NCBI GenBank assembly: GCA_017632345.1
Contig: JAGBRL010000109.1
Span: 1 to 32,723 of the forward strand
Length of the DNA: 32,723 nucleotides
Source: Paludibacteraceae bacterium
GTDB lineage: Bacteria; Bacteroidota; Bacteroidia; Bacteroidales; Paludibacteraceae
Direction: 5' to 3'
In this document: piece by piece, positions 25,293 through 32,723 of the stretch
Layout of the letters: each line of letters starts with the position of its first letter
Numbering within the stretch: the first letter of the stretch is position 1
Made by a program: the position numbers and the translations under genes
Notes under the pieces: model-generated
Told to the model about the DNA's origin: nothing
Seen by the model: only the letters and a program-made list of their open reading frames with translations
Databases searched by the model: none

Positions 25293-25371
25293 GCGATTTC
25301 TATAAATTAGGCCGAGATGATTTTGAAGAGCATTTTGCTTAGGTTAATCATGTTCGTGACGGAAGTTGCCT
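25291..25371 (+). repeat. Dispersed intergenic repeat, copy C, with strong predicted hairpin
   Basis: An 81-nt element that begins within the stop codon of the SpoIID-domain gene, in its sense orientation. It folds as a long hairpin. The basal stem AGGCGATTTC (25291-25300) pairs with GAAGTTGCCT (25362-25371), ten pairs with two wobbles. The inner stem CGAGATGATT (25313-25322) pairs with AATCATGTTCG (25346-25356), ten pairs with one bulged G. A small apical AGCA/TGCT stem closes it. Copies A and B are at 5492-5568 and 6968-7045. Confidence 0.7.
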
Positions 25372-25449
25372 TTAACTATTTTTTAACAAATAGACATAAA
25401 CACAAAAAAATATGTTAACTTAGCTGCAAATTAATAAAAACAACACTAT

Positions 25450-25830
25450 ATGAAAACACTAAGACTAATAGGCACGGTGCTTGCCTTTATCACTTTCGGC
25501 TTTGGATTTTCAAGCTGCGACGACGATGACGAAAAAGATGAATTCCCTAACGAATTAATAGGGAAATGGCTTTATGAGTCAGAAGAATTCAAAGAATTGC
25601 TGACGTTCAAAAGCGACGGAAGCGTTACCAGCAACGGAGCGGAACCCGATCTTGCATGGAACGTAGAAGGCCATTTTACTTGCGACGGCGACCACATCTC
25701 TTTGATATTCGAAGATGAGGACAATTCTTTCGGAACGTACAAAGTAACAGAAACAACATTCACAATCACAATAGACGGGGTTGAATTTATTTACATAAAG
25801 AAACCCGATGACTACGTTTTTGAAAAATAA
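25450..25830 (+). CDS. Small surface lipoprotein, lipocalin-like
   Basis: 126 aa from ATG 25450. The signal sequence MKTLRLIGTVLAFITFGFGFSSC has a lipobox, and the anchored Cys is followed by DDDDEKDE, matching the acidic signal that directs Bacteroidetes lipoproteins to the cell surface. The mature domain starts NELIGKWLYESEEFKELLTF and continues with SDGSVTSNG and YKVTETTFTIT, a pattern common to small lipocalin-like domains in Bacteroidetes that begin with a GKW motif. No function is known. It has its own terminator and a weak upstream TAACTTAG box. Confidence 0.78.
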   Translation: MKTLRLIGTVLAFITFGFGFSSCDDDDEKDEFPNELIGKWLYESEEFKELLTFKSDGSVTSNGAEPDLAWNVEGHFTCDGDHISLIFEDEDNSFGTYKVTETTFTITIDGVEFIYIKKPDDYVFEK

Positions 25831-25845
25831 CAAATGAACATCATC

Positions 25846-25872
25846 AGACCCGTTACTTGCGGGTCTTTTTTT
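25846..25872 (+). terminator. Rho-independent terminator of the small lipoprotein gene
   Basis: A perfect 7-bp stem AGACCCG / CGGGTCT with a 7-nt loop TTACTTG is followed by a run of T, 16 nt after the stop codon. Confidence 0.9.
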
Positions 25873-25962
25873 GCGGCAACATCCGACGATTACGCAACAG
25901 CACCATGAACGCAAAACATAGCACGCAGCGTTCCTACAAGGAATCACGCACTTACAAACTAC

Positions 25963-26379
25963 CTAAATCTTATTGGAGCACTCAGGACATACGCCCTTTG
26001 CGACATAATTAATCTGGCTTGGCAAAAAGCCATCAGGAAACTGCACCAACGGCACAGGAAGCGAGTCAAGACAGAACGTGCGTTTGCAAGACTCGCAATA
26101 GAAATGGCAATGAAACTGATCTACAGAACACTCGCCGCTATGGCTGCACATACAATACTTCATGGAACCGCTACCATCTTCGATACTATGAATCAGATGC
26201 TTTTCAAGAAACACACAGATAGTCCTGAATATAGTTGACTTGTCCACATCCAGCAAGTTGTTTTCCAAATCAGTAAGGCTAAAAGTGTTCTCATACCCTT
26301 TCATCACCTCGTATATCATGACTCTGACCGGAGTTGGCTTGACGCCTTTACTTTTCAGCAAATCTTGCACATCACACAT
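25963..26379 (-). CDS. Fur-family metal-responsive transcriptional repressor
   Basis: 138 aa from ATG 26379 (MCDVQDLLKSKGVKPTPVRV). The start follows the phosphoesterase stop by one nucleotide, so the two are translated from one transcript; the 31 upstream open codons overlap that gene. The N-terminal winged helix is typical of Fur (KGVKPTPVRVMIYEVM and DVDKSTIFRTICVFLEKHLIHSIED). The C-terminal dimerisation half has the structural zinc pairs CESC (within HCHFYCESCKRTFC) and CPEC near the end, plus FHCHF. The regulated metal (iron, zinc, manganese or peroxide response) cannot be told from sequence. Confidence 0.88.
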   Translation of the reverse strand: MCDVQDLLKSKGVKPTPVRVMIYEVMKGYENTFSLTDLENNLLDVDKSTIFRTICVFLEKHLIHSIEDGSGSMKYCMCSHSGECSVDQFHCHFYCESCKRTFCLDSLPVPLVQFPDGFLPSQINYVAKGVCPECSNKI

Positions 26380-26380
26380 A

Positions 26381-26887
26381 TTATACACCTCCTCTTTCAC
26401 CAAGTTCAATAACTTCCAGATCCTTAATATTTTCTCCGTCAATAACAAATCTGAGCAATGTACGCACAGCATGAAAACCGAAATTACCGGCAGCGCCAGG
26501 ATTCATGCATAACATTTCCAGACTATGATCATACAGCACCTTCAGAATATGAGAATGACCGCACACAAAAAGTTTCGGAGCATCAGAGAAAAGTTCCCTT
26601 TTAATTTCGGGAGCATACTTACCCGGGTATCCGCCTATGTGCGTGAGCAACACATCCACCTGCTCACACCTGAACCTCAGAACCTTTCCGAAGCGCAGAC
26701 GCATCTTATGATCGTCAATATTTCCGGCCACAGCCCTGAACACCCACAAACGTTCGAACCTGTCAGCCAGAGCCTCAGACCCGATGTCTCCGGCATGCCA
26801 AACCTCGTCGCACTCCGCAAAGTATGACTCATACCTGTCGTCCCAGTACCCGTGCGTATCAGAAATTAGTCCAATTCTCTTCATCAT
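26381..26887 (-). CDS. YfcE-type metallophosphoesterase
   Basis: 168 aa from ATG 26887 (MMKRIGLISDTHG); the second ATG at 26884 is equally possible. The calcineurin-like metal-binding motifs are complete: SDTHG, AGDIG, AGNID, THIGGYPGKY and CGHSHI, ending with MNPGAAGNFGF. YfcE/MJ0936-type enzymes hydrolyse phosphodiesters with two metal ions, usually Mn2+, in the cytosol. The physiological substrate is unknown. It is the first gene of a two-gene unit with the Fur-family regulator, which could point to a link with metal status. Confidence 0.88.
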   Translation of the reverse strand: MMKRIGLISDTHGYWDDRYESYFAECDEVWHAGDIGSEALADRFERLWVFRAVAGNIDDHKMRLRFGKVLRFRCEQVDVLLTHIGGYPGKYAPEIKRELFSDAPKLFVCGHSHILKVLYDHSLEMLCMNPGAAGNFGFHAVRTLLRFVIDGENIKDLEVIELGERGGV

Positions 26888-26890
26888 CCC

Positions 26891-26928
26891 AAACAAAAGA
26901 AACCACCGGCTCAAAATCGGCCGATGGT
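26891..26928 (-). terminator. Hairpin terminator of glyS
   Basis: On the minus strand ACCATCGGC pairs with GCCGGTGGT (9 bp, one wobble) around CGATTTTGA, followed by the T-rich TTCTTTTGTTT. It ends just before the phosphoesterase start. Confidence 0.7.
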
Positions 26929-26949
26929 TCCGTGTAACAAAAAAAACAA

Positions 26950-28497
26950 TTATCCGACAATCTTTTTGAACAAGTTCTTCATGTTAACCTGAGCATCGAT
27001 AATAGCGTGAAGTTCCTCAACCTTGACACGCTCCTGCTTCATAGTGTCGCGGTAACGGATAGTCACCGTATTATCCTCGATAGTCTGGTGGTCAACAGTG
27101 ATACAGAACGGAGTTCCGATAGCGTCCTGACGGCGGTAGCGTTTACCGATAGTATCCTTTTCCTCGTAAGTACATCTGAAATCGAACTTCAGTCCGTTCA
27201 TGATTTCAGTAGCCTTTTCAGGCAAGCCATCCTTCTTTAGAAGCGGAAGCACCGCCACCTTAACCGGAGCAAGCACCGGAGGCAAATTAAGAACAACACG
27301 AGTATCGCCGCCTTCAAGCTTTTCCTCCTTATAAGCAGAGCACATGATGCTCAAGAACATACGGTCCACACCAATAGAAGTCTCGATAACATACGGAGTA
27401 TAAGACTCGTTGATTTCAGGATCGAAATACTTTATATTTTTTCCAGAATACTTTTCGTGGCTGCTCAAGTCAAAGTCAGTTCTAGAGTGAATACCCTCAA
27501 CCTCTTTGAATCCGAAAGGCATTTCAAACTCGATGTCAGTAGCCGCGTTAGCATAGTGAGCAAGTTTGTCATGGTCATGATAACGGTATTTCTGGTCGCC
27601 AAGCCCAAGAGCCTTGTGCCACTTCAATCGGAACTCCTTCCAGTGTTCGAACCATTTAAGTTCCTCGCCCGGACGCACAAAGAACTGCATTTCCATCTGT
27701 TCAAACTCGCGCATACGGAACACGAACTGACGCGCCACGATTTCGTTACGGAACGCCTTTCCAATCTGAGCGATACCGAAAGGAATCTTCATACGTCCCG
27801 TTTTCTGCACATTAAGGTAATTAACAAAGATACCCTGAGCCGTTTCCGGACGCAAGTAAATCTTCATTGCCCCATCAGCAGTAGAGCCCATTTCAGTAGA
27901 GAACATAAGGTTAAACTGACGAACATCAGTCCAGTTCTTAGTTCCGCTGATAGGGCAAACAATTTCATAATCCTCGATAATTTTCTTAAGCTCGGCCAAG
28001 TCATTATCATTCAAAGCCTTAGCAAAGCGAGCGTGCAATTCGTCACGTTTAGCCTTATTTTCAAGAACACGAGGGTTAGTCTGGCGGAAAAGCTCAGCGT
28101 CAAAAGAGTCGCCAAACTTCTTAGCAGCCTTTTCCACTTCCTTCTCGATCTTGTCGTCATACTTGGCAAGCTGTTCTTCGATAAGCACATCAGCGCGATA
28201 ACGTTTCTTAGAATCCTTATTATCAATCAGAGGGTCGTTAAACGCGTCAACGTGACCAGACGCCTTCCAAGTTGTAGGGTGCATAAAAATAGCCGCGTCG
28301 ATACCAACGATGTTAGTATGGAGGAGCGTCATGCTGTCCCACCAGTATTTCTTAATATTATTCTTCAGTTCAACACCGTTCTGTCCATAATCATAAACGG
28401 CGCCCAATCCGTCGTAAATCTCACTTGAAGGGAAAACAAAACCGTATTCCTTGCAATGAGCGACTAACTTCTTGAAAACATCATCCTGTGAAGCCAT
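26950..28497 (-). CDS. glyS: Glycyl-tRNA synthetase, single-chain class II (dimeric type)
   Basis: 515 aa from ATG 28497. This is the homodimeric eukaryote-like form, not the bacterial alpha2beta2 GlyQ/GlyS. The N-terminal FVFPSSEIYDGLGAVYDYG is typical, followed by the glycine-specific HVDAFNDPL, then CPISGTKNWTDVRQFNLMF, RPETAQGIFVNY (the second active-site segment), motif 2 FRNEIVARQFVFRMREFEQ, motif 3 ETSIGVDRMFLSIM, and a C-terminal anticodon-binding domain (LAPVKVAVLPLL onward). It charges tRNA-Gly in the cytosol. It is transcribed alone, with a promoter box upstream and a terminator after. Confidence 0.97.
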   Translation of the reverse strand: MASQDDVFKKLVAHCKEYGFVFPSSEIYDGLGAVYDYGQNGVELKNNIKKYWWDSMTLLHTNIVGIDAAIFMHPTTWKASGHVDAFNDPLIDNKDSKKRYRADVLIEEQLAKYDDKIEKEVEKAAKKFGDSFDAELFRQTNPRVLENKAKRDELHARFAKALNDNDLAELKKIIEDYEIVCPISGTKNWTDVRQFNLMFSTEMGSTADGAMKIYLRPETAQGIFVNYLNVQKTGRMKIPFGIAQIGKAFRNEIVARQFVFRMREFEQMEMQFFVRPGEELKWFEHWKEFRLKWHKALGLGDQKYRYHDHDKLAHYANAATDIEFEMPFGFKEVEGIHSRTDFDLSSHEKYSGKNIKYFDPEINESYTPYVIETSIGVDRMFLSIMCSAYKEEKLEGGDTRVVLNLPPVLAPVKVAVLPLLKKDGLPEKATEIMNGLKFDFRCTYEEKDTIGKRYRRQDAIGTPFCITVDHQTIEDNTVTIRYRDTMKQERVKVEELHAIIDAQVNMKNLFKKIVG

Positions 28498-28562
28498 AAA
28501 TCTATTTTGTTTTTAAATTACATTCAAAAAATTGCAAGGGCCAACTCCAGCCCAACGAAACG

Positions 28563-28570
28563 CAAAATTA
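28563..28570 (-). promoter_or_regulatory. Candidate -7 box for glyS
   Basis: TAATTTTG on the minus strand matches TAnnTTTG, with a TTTG about 23 nt upstream (28597-28594), slightly longer than ideal spacing. The leader would be about 60 nt. Confidence 0.5.
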
Positions 28571-28620
28571 GTGAAAAATATCATTAAAAAAAACAAAAGC
28601 CTAGCGATTTTGCGAAGGCA

Positions 28621-28658
28621 AAAAAACAAAGGGGAGAAAAAGCCAAGTCTTCTCCCCT
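28621..28658 (-). terminator. Terminator of the giant secreted protein gene
   Basis: On the minus strand AGGGGAGAA and TTCTCCCCT pair perfectly (9 bp) and are followed by TTGTTTTTTT. It lies about 48 nt after the stop codon. Confidence 0.88.
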
Positions 28659-28705
28659 ATCAGTCAGTATAAAATTACAATTTGCAACAATAAACAGAAG
28701 TGCCT

Positions 28706-31700
28706 TTAGAACTTAACAACTTCAATAGAGCCTTGTCTGACAACTCCGTTGAATATCACCTCATAGTAATAAACGCCAGGGTCAGCCTTCAAGCCTCTGT
28801 AAGTACCGTCCCAGCCATCTTCGCCGTCATAAACCCACTGTCCGTAACGGTTAAACACTCTGATATAGTGACCCTTCATGAACGCATCGTTCATACCGTC
28901 GAACACATACGGAGTGATAGCCGTAGGCAGTTTATCCATAACATCAATGCTAACAATGTTACTAGCCATAGCCGGACAGACGCTGTCAGTCACCAGCACA
29001 TAATAAAGAGCAGAATCCCTCAGCGAGACAAGGTCCATAGAGAACGGCTTATCATCCGCAGAATCCTTAACCGCAATCAGTTCATCCCTCATATCAAACA
29101 AATTCACGTCGCCTTCAAAAATTTCGCCGAACCTGTCATAAACCACACCTCTATGACCATCAAACGTCTCATTCACCTTGTACCAGAAATAAGCCTTCGG
29201 CTGCTTCTTGGTCCGTACAGACAGAGACACATCCTCGCCAATCCAGACACGAGCTTTATCGTTAGGCTCGGTAGAAAGCACGATTTCATCAGGGTTGAAC
29301 CTGTGGTGAGTTCTCACGTTGATAGAATCAAGAGCATAGAGCGTATCAGCGCGCCAAGCAGCAAGGTTCTCCTTAGAACCGACCATAGCGAGACTGTCAG
29401 ACTCAGACCACAACGAATCGCCGCAGAGCCAGAAGTAGCTATCCTTACTTGTCGAAGTACCGCACAAGTTCGTAGCATAATAAAGCATAGGCTGCAAATA
29501 CTCCCTATAGCGGACAGTATCTTCCGCACGATAAACATTGCCGTCAACCATCCAGCCCTCGTCAGTCACAGGGAACGTACCCATCTCGTTCACGCACACA
29601 TTAGCTCTGCTGTAAAGTTCATTGCCGCTTTCGAACAATGGAATCGAGTCGTCTTCGCAGACATCAATCAAAGGATGTTCGAGAGCGATACGAGGACGTT
29701 CGTTAACCGTAAGCTCTATCTTGACCGTATCCGTACAATACGAGAACGTATCCATCGCCACGTAATAGTATGTGCCAGACTGAGTCATTCTAGTCAGAGA
29801 TGTAAGTTTAGCCTTCAAACTATTATATTCCACCTTATCACCTTTGAAATATTTGTTATAATAAGTCCTTCTGTTATCACTAAACACAAGGCTCTCTTCC
29901 GATATCGAATCACGGTAACAGTCAAAGAACACCTGGCTTGTCCTTTCAAAAACCATTCCATTATTAAGCGACATATATATATTACCAGAAGCGCTACGAA
30001 TTTCAGGGCTCCACAAATTCAGTTTATTACCGTCAAATCCGCAGATAGCAGTATCTTTTGCAATGATACTAACCACAGACTCAACAGTAGGCACATAAAC
30101 AACCCTGCTTATTGTGTCGAAGTTATGGCAAGCATCTTCCACATAGACATAAACTTTAGTTGTCTTGTCTAGCACGCTTCTAAAATCAGGCTTCTGATAA
30201 ACCCTGACATGACCTTCGCCGGCACAATCGTCAGTCGCCTCAAAATCCTTAGGCAACATAGAGACAAGATTAGGAGTGCCGAACTCACAATTTTTCATGT
30301 TAATAGAGAACACAGTGTCCTTAGCCCAGCTATCGTCAAGAGCGATTGTCGGCTTAGTATCGTCAACCACGCTGATCACGTACGAGATAGGCAAGCTTCT
30401 GTTGCCGCACGCATCAACAGCACTCCATGTGCGCTTAATCTCATAAGTATAATAACTACAAGAGTCAGGGTCTTCGCCACGAGTGCTAACCTCGGTCATT
30501 TCGACAGTCACTTCAGAACAATTGTCCTTTGCAGTTGGAACAGGGAACTCAGGAAGTTCGTCCGTACACTTCAAGTTCTTCACAAACGTTCCGTCGTGCT
30601 TAACCTTACCGTCCACCACCATGCTCAATACAGGAGCGACAGTATCCACAAGCTCGAACATCTGCGAGCAAGAGACTTTGCGACCTAAGAAATCCGTCAT
30701 ATGGTAAACCCTCCAAATCTCTGCGTCACAAAGCGACATGCCTTCCGGAATACTATCATACGAGCCGAACGACTCTTTAAGCACCTTATGCTCTTCAGAC
30801 ACAGAGCCATTAGCCATAACAAACTCTTCGTAAGAGCCATAAGCCTCTGGCAAGTCGTTCACGCAAGCAAACGTAAACTCTCTAAACTTAGGGCAATCCA
30901 ATATAGGAGCCACAAGGTCTTCAACTATAACGACCTGCTCGCAACTGTCCGCATTACCATAAATATCGGCAAACACCCAAGTCACAACAACAGAGTCGCC
31001 CCTTTCGAAATCATCTTCAAGAGCCTTTCCGTCGCTACGACGAGGAAGCATAGTCACGTCGCCGCACGCATCAGTAACCACAGGCATTTTCAGACCCATC
31101 TGCACTGCCTTTTCGTAAGACATCACCTCGTCATAAGCACGCTGACTCATAACAATAGGCGATTCAAGCTGACTACAATCAAACACCGGAGCCAAAGTAT
31201 CCTTGACTGTGATCACCTGCTTGCAAGAAACAGTATCTATAATCAATCCACTTACAGGCAACACATAAGTCCAAGTAACAGTATCTGAGCCAACCGCATA
31301 CGGTTCAGTCATAGCCTTGCCAGACGAACGCACAGTGTCTGGAACCATAACCGCGCCGTTGTAGCAAGGATTGGTCACTTCCGGAGCAGACAAGTTCAGT
31401 TTAGCAGCCTCAAGAGAGCACTCTGAAAGAGCGAGGCTTACAGTCTTGTCTGCAAAATTATCGCAATCCACCATCTTCGGACCAGTAATCTTAACAAACT
31501 GCTCGCACGCGTCAACAGGGAACGTCAACGTATTAGACTCGTCAACGAACACCCAGAAGATAGAAGTGACACCTCTTGAGAAAGGCTCGTTCAGGTCTAT
31601 GCCACCAGGACGCTGCAACTCGCCCTTCACGTACTTGCCCGTGCAAGGGTTCTTTGCGTAAAGCACATCCTTAGGAAGCACATCCTCAGCGCTAACGCTG

Positions 31701-32723
31701 CACTGACCTGCAGGAATTTCGACAATGATAGTATCCAGCGACAATGTGTAGCAAGGCTTTTCAAGACGCTTGTCAGACAAGACGCTAACCTTCTGCACAC
31801 AAGTTGCAGTCAGATTATCCTCTGTATTTGTGAACGTCCAGTTAATGAACGACTCACCCACAAAGTAGTTTCCGTAGATAGAAGAACCATCTTCACGGAG
31901 ACCCACACCCGCAATCACATCATCAGAGCAAGGCACCTTAGCAACCGGTACCGGAATCATAGTTTCGTCAACATTAACCTCACAGTCACCCTTAGCTATG
32001 AACTTCAAGCTCTTCAACTTAGAGCAATCTATAACCGGCTTGCGTTCAACATCAACCACAATAACCTGAGCGCAATAGCTGGTGTTTTCGTTATTGTCTG
32101 TAGCCGTCCATGTGATGTACGTTGTATCAAGAGGGAACGCATCAGTTCTGACAGCTCCGTTGGAGACAGATATATAACCGCCGTCCGAACGAGAGACGCT
32201 CAGAGTATAATCACCGCAATTTTCAACAATTTCCGGCATCTCAATTTTCACGCCCGGAGCAACGCAATACTCACCAGCCATCACCTTGATGGTGTCTGCA
32301 CAAGTAATTGCAGGAGCAATGGTGTCTATAACTGTGACTACTTGGTCGCATTCACTGAAATTGCCGTTTCTATCCGTAGCCCTCCATGTTATAACAGTCT
32401 TGTCAACAAAGAACGCATCTGTCACAACCGTTGTGTCGCCATTTTCTATGTTGATAGATATTGGCGCTTTGTCTGAACGGCTTACAGTCAAACTGTACGC
32501 GCAATTGTCGAACACGCTCGGAACAGTCAGTTTAACATCCGCCTTGCAGCCTTCGCTAACATCTACAGTTGTGTCTTTAGCACATGCAAGAACCGGAGCT
32601 ACTGTATCTATAACCGCCACAAAATGCGTACAGATCACACTGTTTTTCTTGCTGTCCGTTGCAGTCCATGTGATGTACGTTGTATCTATAGGGAACGCAT
32701 CGGTAACAACCGTTGTGTCGCCA
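28706..32723 (-). CDS. Giant secreted repeat protein with type IX secretion (CHU_C type B) sorting domain; 5' end outside the window
   Basis: 1,338 codons are visible and the frame is still open at the window edge, so the N-terminus and signal peptide are not seen. The visible N-terminal half is a tandem of HYR-like immunoglobulin-fold modules with recurring patterns: DAFPIDTTYITWTATD, CDQVVTVIDTIAPAITC and CEQVVIVEDLVAPILDC, where two Cys flank a V-DT-AP core. The middle has longer divergent modules. The C-terminus (ITPYVFDGMNDAFMKG, IRVFNRYGQWVYDG, GWDGTYRG, PGVYYYEV) matches the gliding-motility-associated C-terminal domain, the signal for type IX secretion and surface attachment or release, although the usual AFSPNGDG opening is degenerate. 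The protein is probably a surface adhesin. It may also carry domains upstream that cannot be seen here. Confidence 0.87.
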   Translation of the reverse strand, partial: GDTTVVTDAFPIDTTYITWTATDSKKNSVICTHFVAVIDTVAPVLACAKDTTVDVSEGCKADVKLTVPSVFDNCAYSLTVSRSDKAPISINIENGDTTVVTDAFFVDKTVITWRATDRNGNFSECDQVVTVIDTIAPAITCADTIKVMAGEYCVAPGVKIEMPEIVENCGDYTLSVSRSDGGYISVSNGAVRTDAFPLDTTYITWTATDNNENTSYCAQVIVVDVERKPVIDCSKLKSLKFIAKGDCEVNVDETMIPVPVAKVPCSDDVIAGVGLREDGSSIYGNYFVGESFINWTFTNTEDNLTATCVQKVSVLSDKRLEKPCYTLSLDTIIVEIPAGQCSVSAEDVLPKDVLYAKNPCTGKYVKGELQRPGGIDLNEPFSRGVTSIFWVFVDESNTLTFPVDACEQFVKITGPKMVDCDNFADKTVSLALSECSLEAAKLNLSAPEVTNPCYNGAVMVPDTVRSSGKAMTEPYAVGSDTVTWTYVLPVSGLIIDTVSCKQVITVKDTLAPVFDCSQLESPIVMSQRAYDEVMSYEKAVQMGLKMPVVTDACGDVTMLPRRSDGKALEDDFERGDSVVVTWVFADIYGNADSCEQVVIVEDLVAPILDCPKFREFTFACVNDLPEAYGSYEEFVMANGSVSEEHKVLKESFGSYDSIPEGMSLCDAEIWRVYHMTDFLGRKVSCSQMFELVDTVAPVLSMVVDGKVKHDGTFVKNLKCTDELPEFPVPTAKDNCSEVTVEMTEVSTRGEDPDSCSYYTYEIKRTWSAVDACGNRSLPISYVISVVDDTKPTIALDDSWAKDTVFSINMKNCEFGTPNLVSMLPKDFEATDDCAGEGHVRVYQKPDFRSVLDKTTKVYVYVEDACHNFDTISRVVYVPTVESVVSIIAKDTAICGFDGNKLNLWSPEIRSASGNIYMSLNNGMVFERTSQVFFDCYRDSISEESLVFSDNRRTYYNKYFKGDKVEYNSLKAKLTSLTRMTQSGTYYYVAMDTFSYCTDTVKIELTVNERPRIALEHPLIDVCEDDSIPLFESGNELYSRANVCVNEMGTFPVTDEGWMVDGNVYRAEDTVRYREYLQPMLYYATNLCGTSTSKDSYFWLCGDSLWSESDSLAMVGSKENLAAWRADTLYALDSINVRTHHRFNPDEIVLSTEPNDKARVWIGEDVSLSVRTKKQPKAYFWYKVNETFDGHRGVVYDRFGEIFEGDVNLFDMRDELIAVKDSADDKPFSMDLVSLRDSALYYVLVTDSVCPAMASNIVSIDVMDKLPTAITPYVFDGMNDAFMKGHYIRVFNRYGQWVYDGEDGWDGTYRGLKADPGVYYYEVIFNGVVRQGSIEVVKF
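32106..32686 (-). repeat. Near-identical DNA repeats within the giant protein gene
   Basis: A 23-nt stretch is identical at 32106-32128 and 32664-32686, followed on both sides by GGGAACGCATC. The spacing is 558 nt, exactly 186 codons or two modules of about 93 residues. A third, more diverged copy encoding DAFFVDKTVITWRATD lies between them. The DNA-level identity suggests recent duplication or gene conversion between modules. Confidence 0.75.

Noticed and set aside
28700..30172. 490-codon plus-strand frame opposite the giant secreted protein
   Set aside because: Antisense shadow of a gene with a clear sorting domain; its translation is a His/Arg/Ser-rich mix without any domain.
1..32723. 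CRISPR array, insertion sequence, prophage or defence island
   Set aside because: No regularly spaced identical repeats, transposase, integrase or cas-like gene is seen on either strand; the gene content is housekeeping and envelope.

Overview
The window reads as a chromosomal segment of a Bacteroidota bacterium, most likely order Bacteroidales. The evidence is: candidate promoters with the -7 box TAnnTTTG instead of a sigma70 -10 box; lipoproteins whose lipid-anchored cysteine is followed by an acidic stretch; a very large secreted protein with a gliding-motility/type IX secretion C-terminal domain; and a gene order (coaX, outer-membrane barrel, TPR protein, lptC, CNNM/CorC gene, ppiD-like, rlmN, pdxA) that I recall from Bacteroides relatives. 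I see no insertion sequence, prophage or CRISPR array.

Layout. 1-5366: the 5' end of a phoH-like gene, a pseudouridine synthase with a huge Gly/Asn-rich tail, a DUF349 repeat protein, a divergent DUF456 membrane protein, and a patatin-like lipase. 5367-10457: a polyisoprenyl-phosphate sugar-phosphate transferase, pdxA, a DUF4837 lipoprotein and rlmN, all on the minus strand. 10591-18556: an envelope-biogenesis run on the minus strand. In transcription order it is coaX, outer-membrane barrel, TPR protein, lptC, small lipoprotein, a CNNM/CorC gene broken by an in-frame UAG, and a PpiD-like periplasmic foldase. 18691-23414: an exported WG-repeat protein, then an exported esterase followed by a dihydrouridine synthase. 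23745-25872: plus-strand tRNA-Pro(UGG) with its own promoter and terminator, a SpoIID/LytB-domain protein and a small lipoprotein. 25963-28570: a phosphoesterase/Fur-family pair and glycyl-tRNA synthetase. 28706 to the window edge: the C-terminal 1,338 residues of a giant repeat protein with a type IX secretion sorting domain.

Most of the content is housekeeping: translation and RNA modification (rlmN, dus, pseudouridine synthase, glyS, tRNA-Pro), cofactors (pdxA, coaX) and the cell envelope (lptC, PpiD-like, barrel, sugar-phosphate transferase, lipoproteins).

The two observations most worth following are these. First, a dispersed intergenic repeat of about 80 nt occurs three times, each time just downstream of a gene stop codon and in that gene's sense orientation. 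Its copies differ almost only by transitions, and the best copy folds into a long hairpin, so it looks like a structured RNA element. Second, a UAG splits a CNNM/CorC gene of otherwise normal total length, with no in-frame ATG near the start of the second half.
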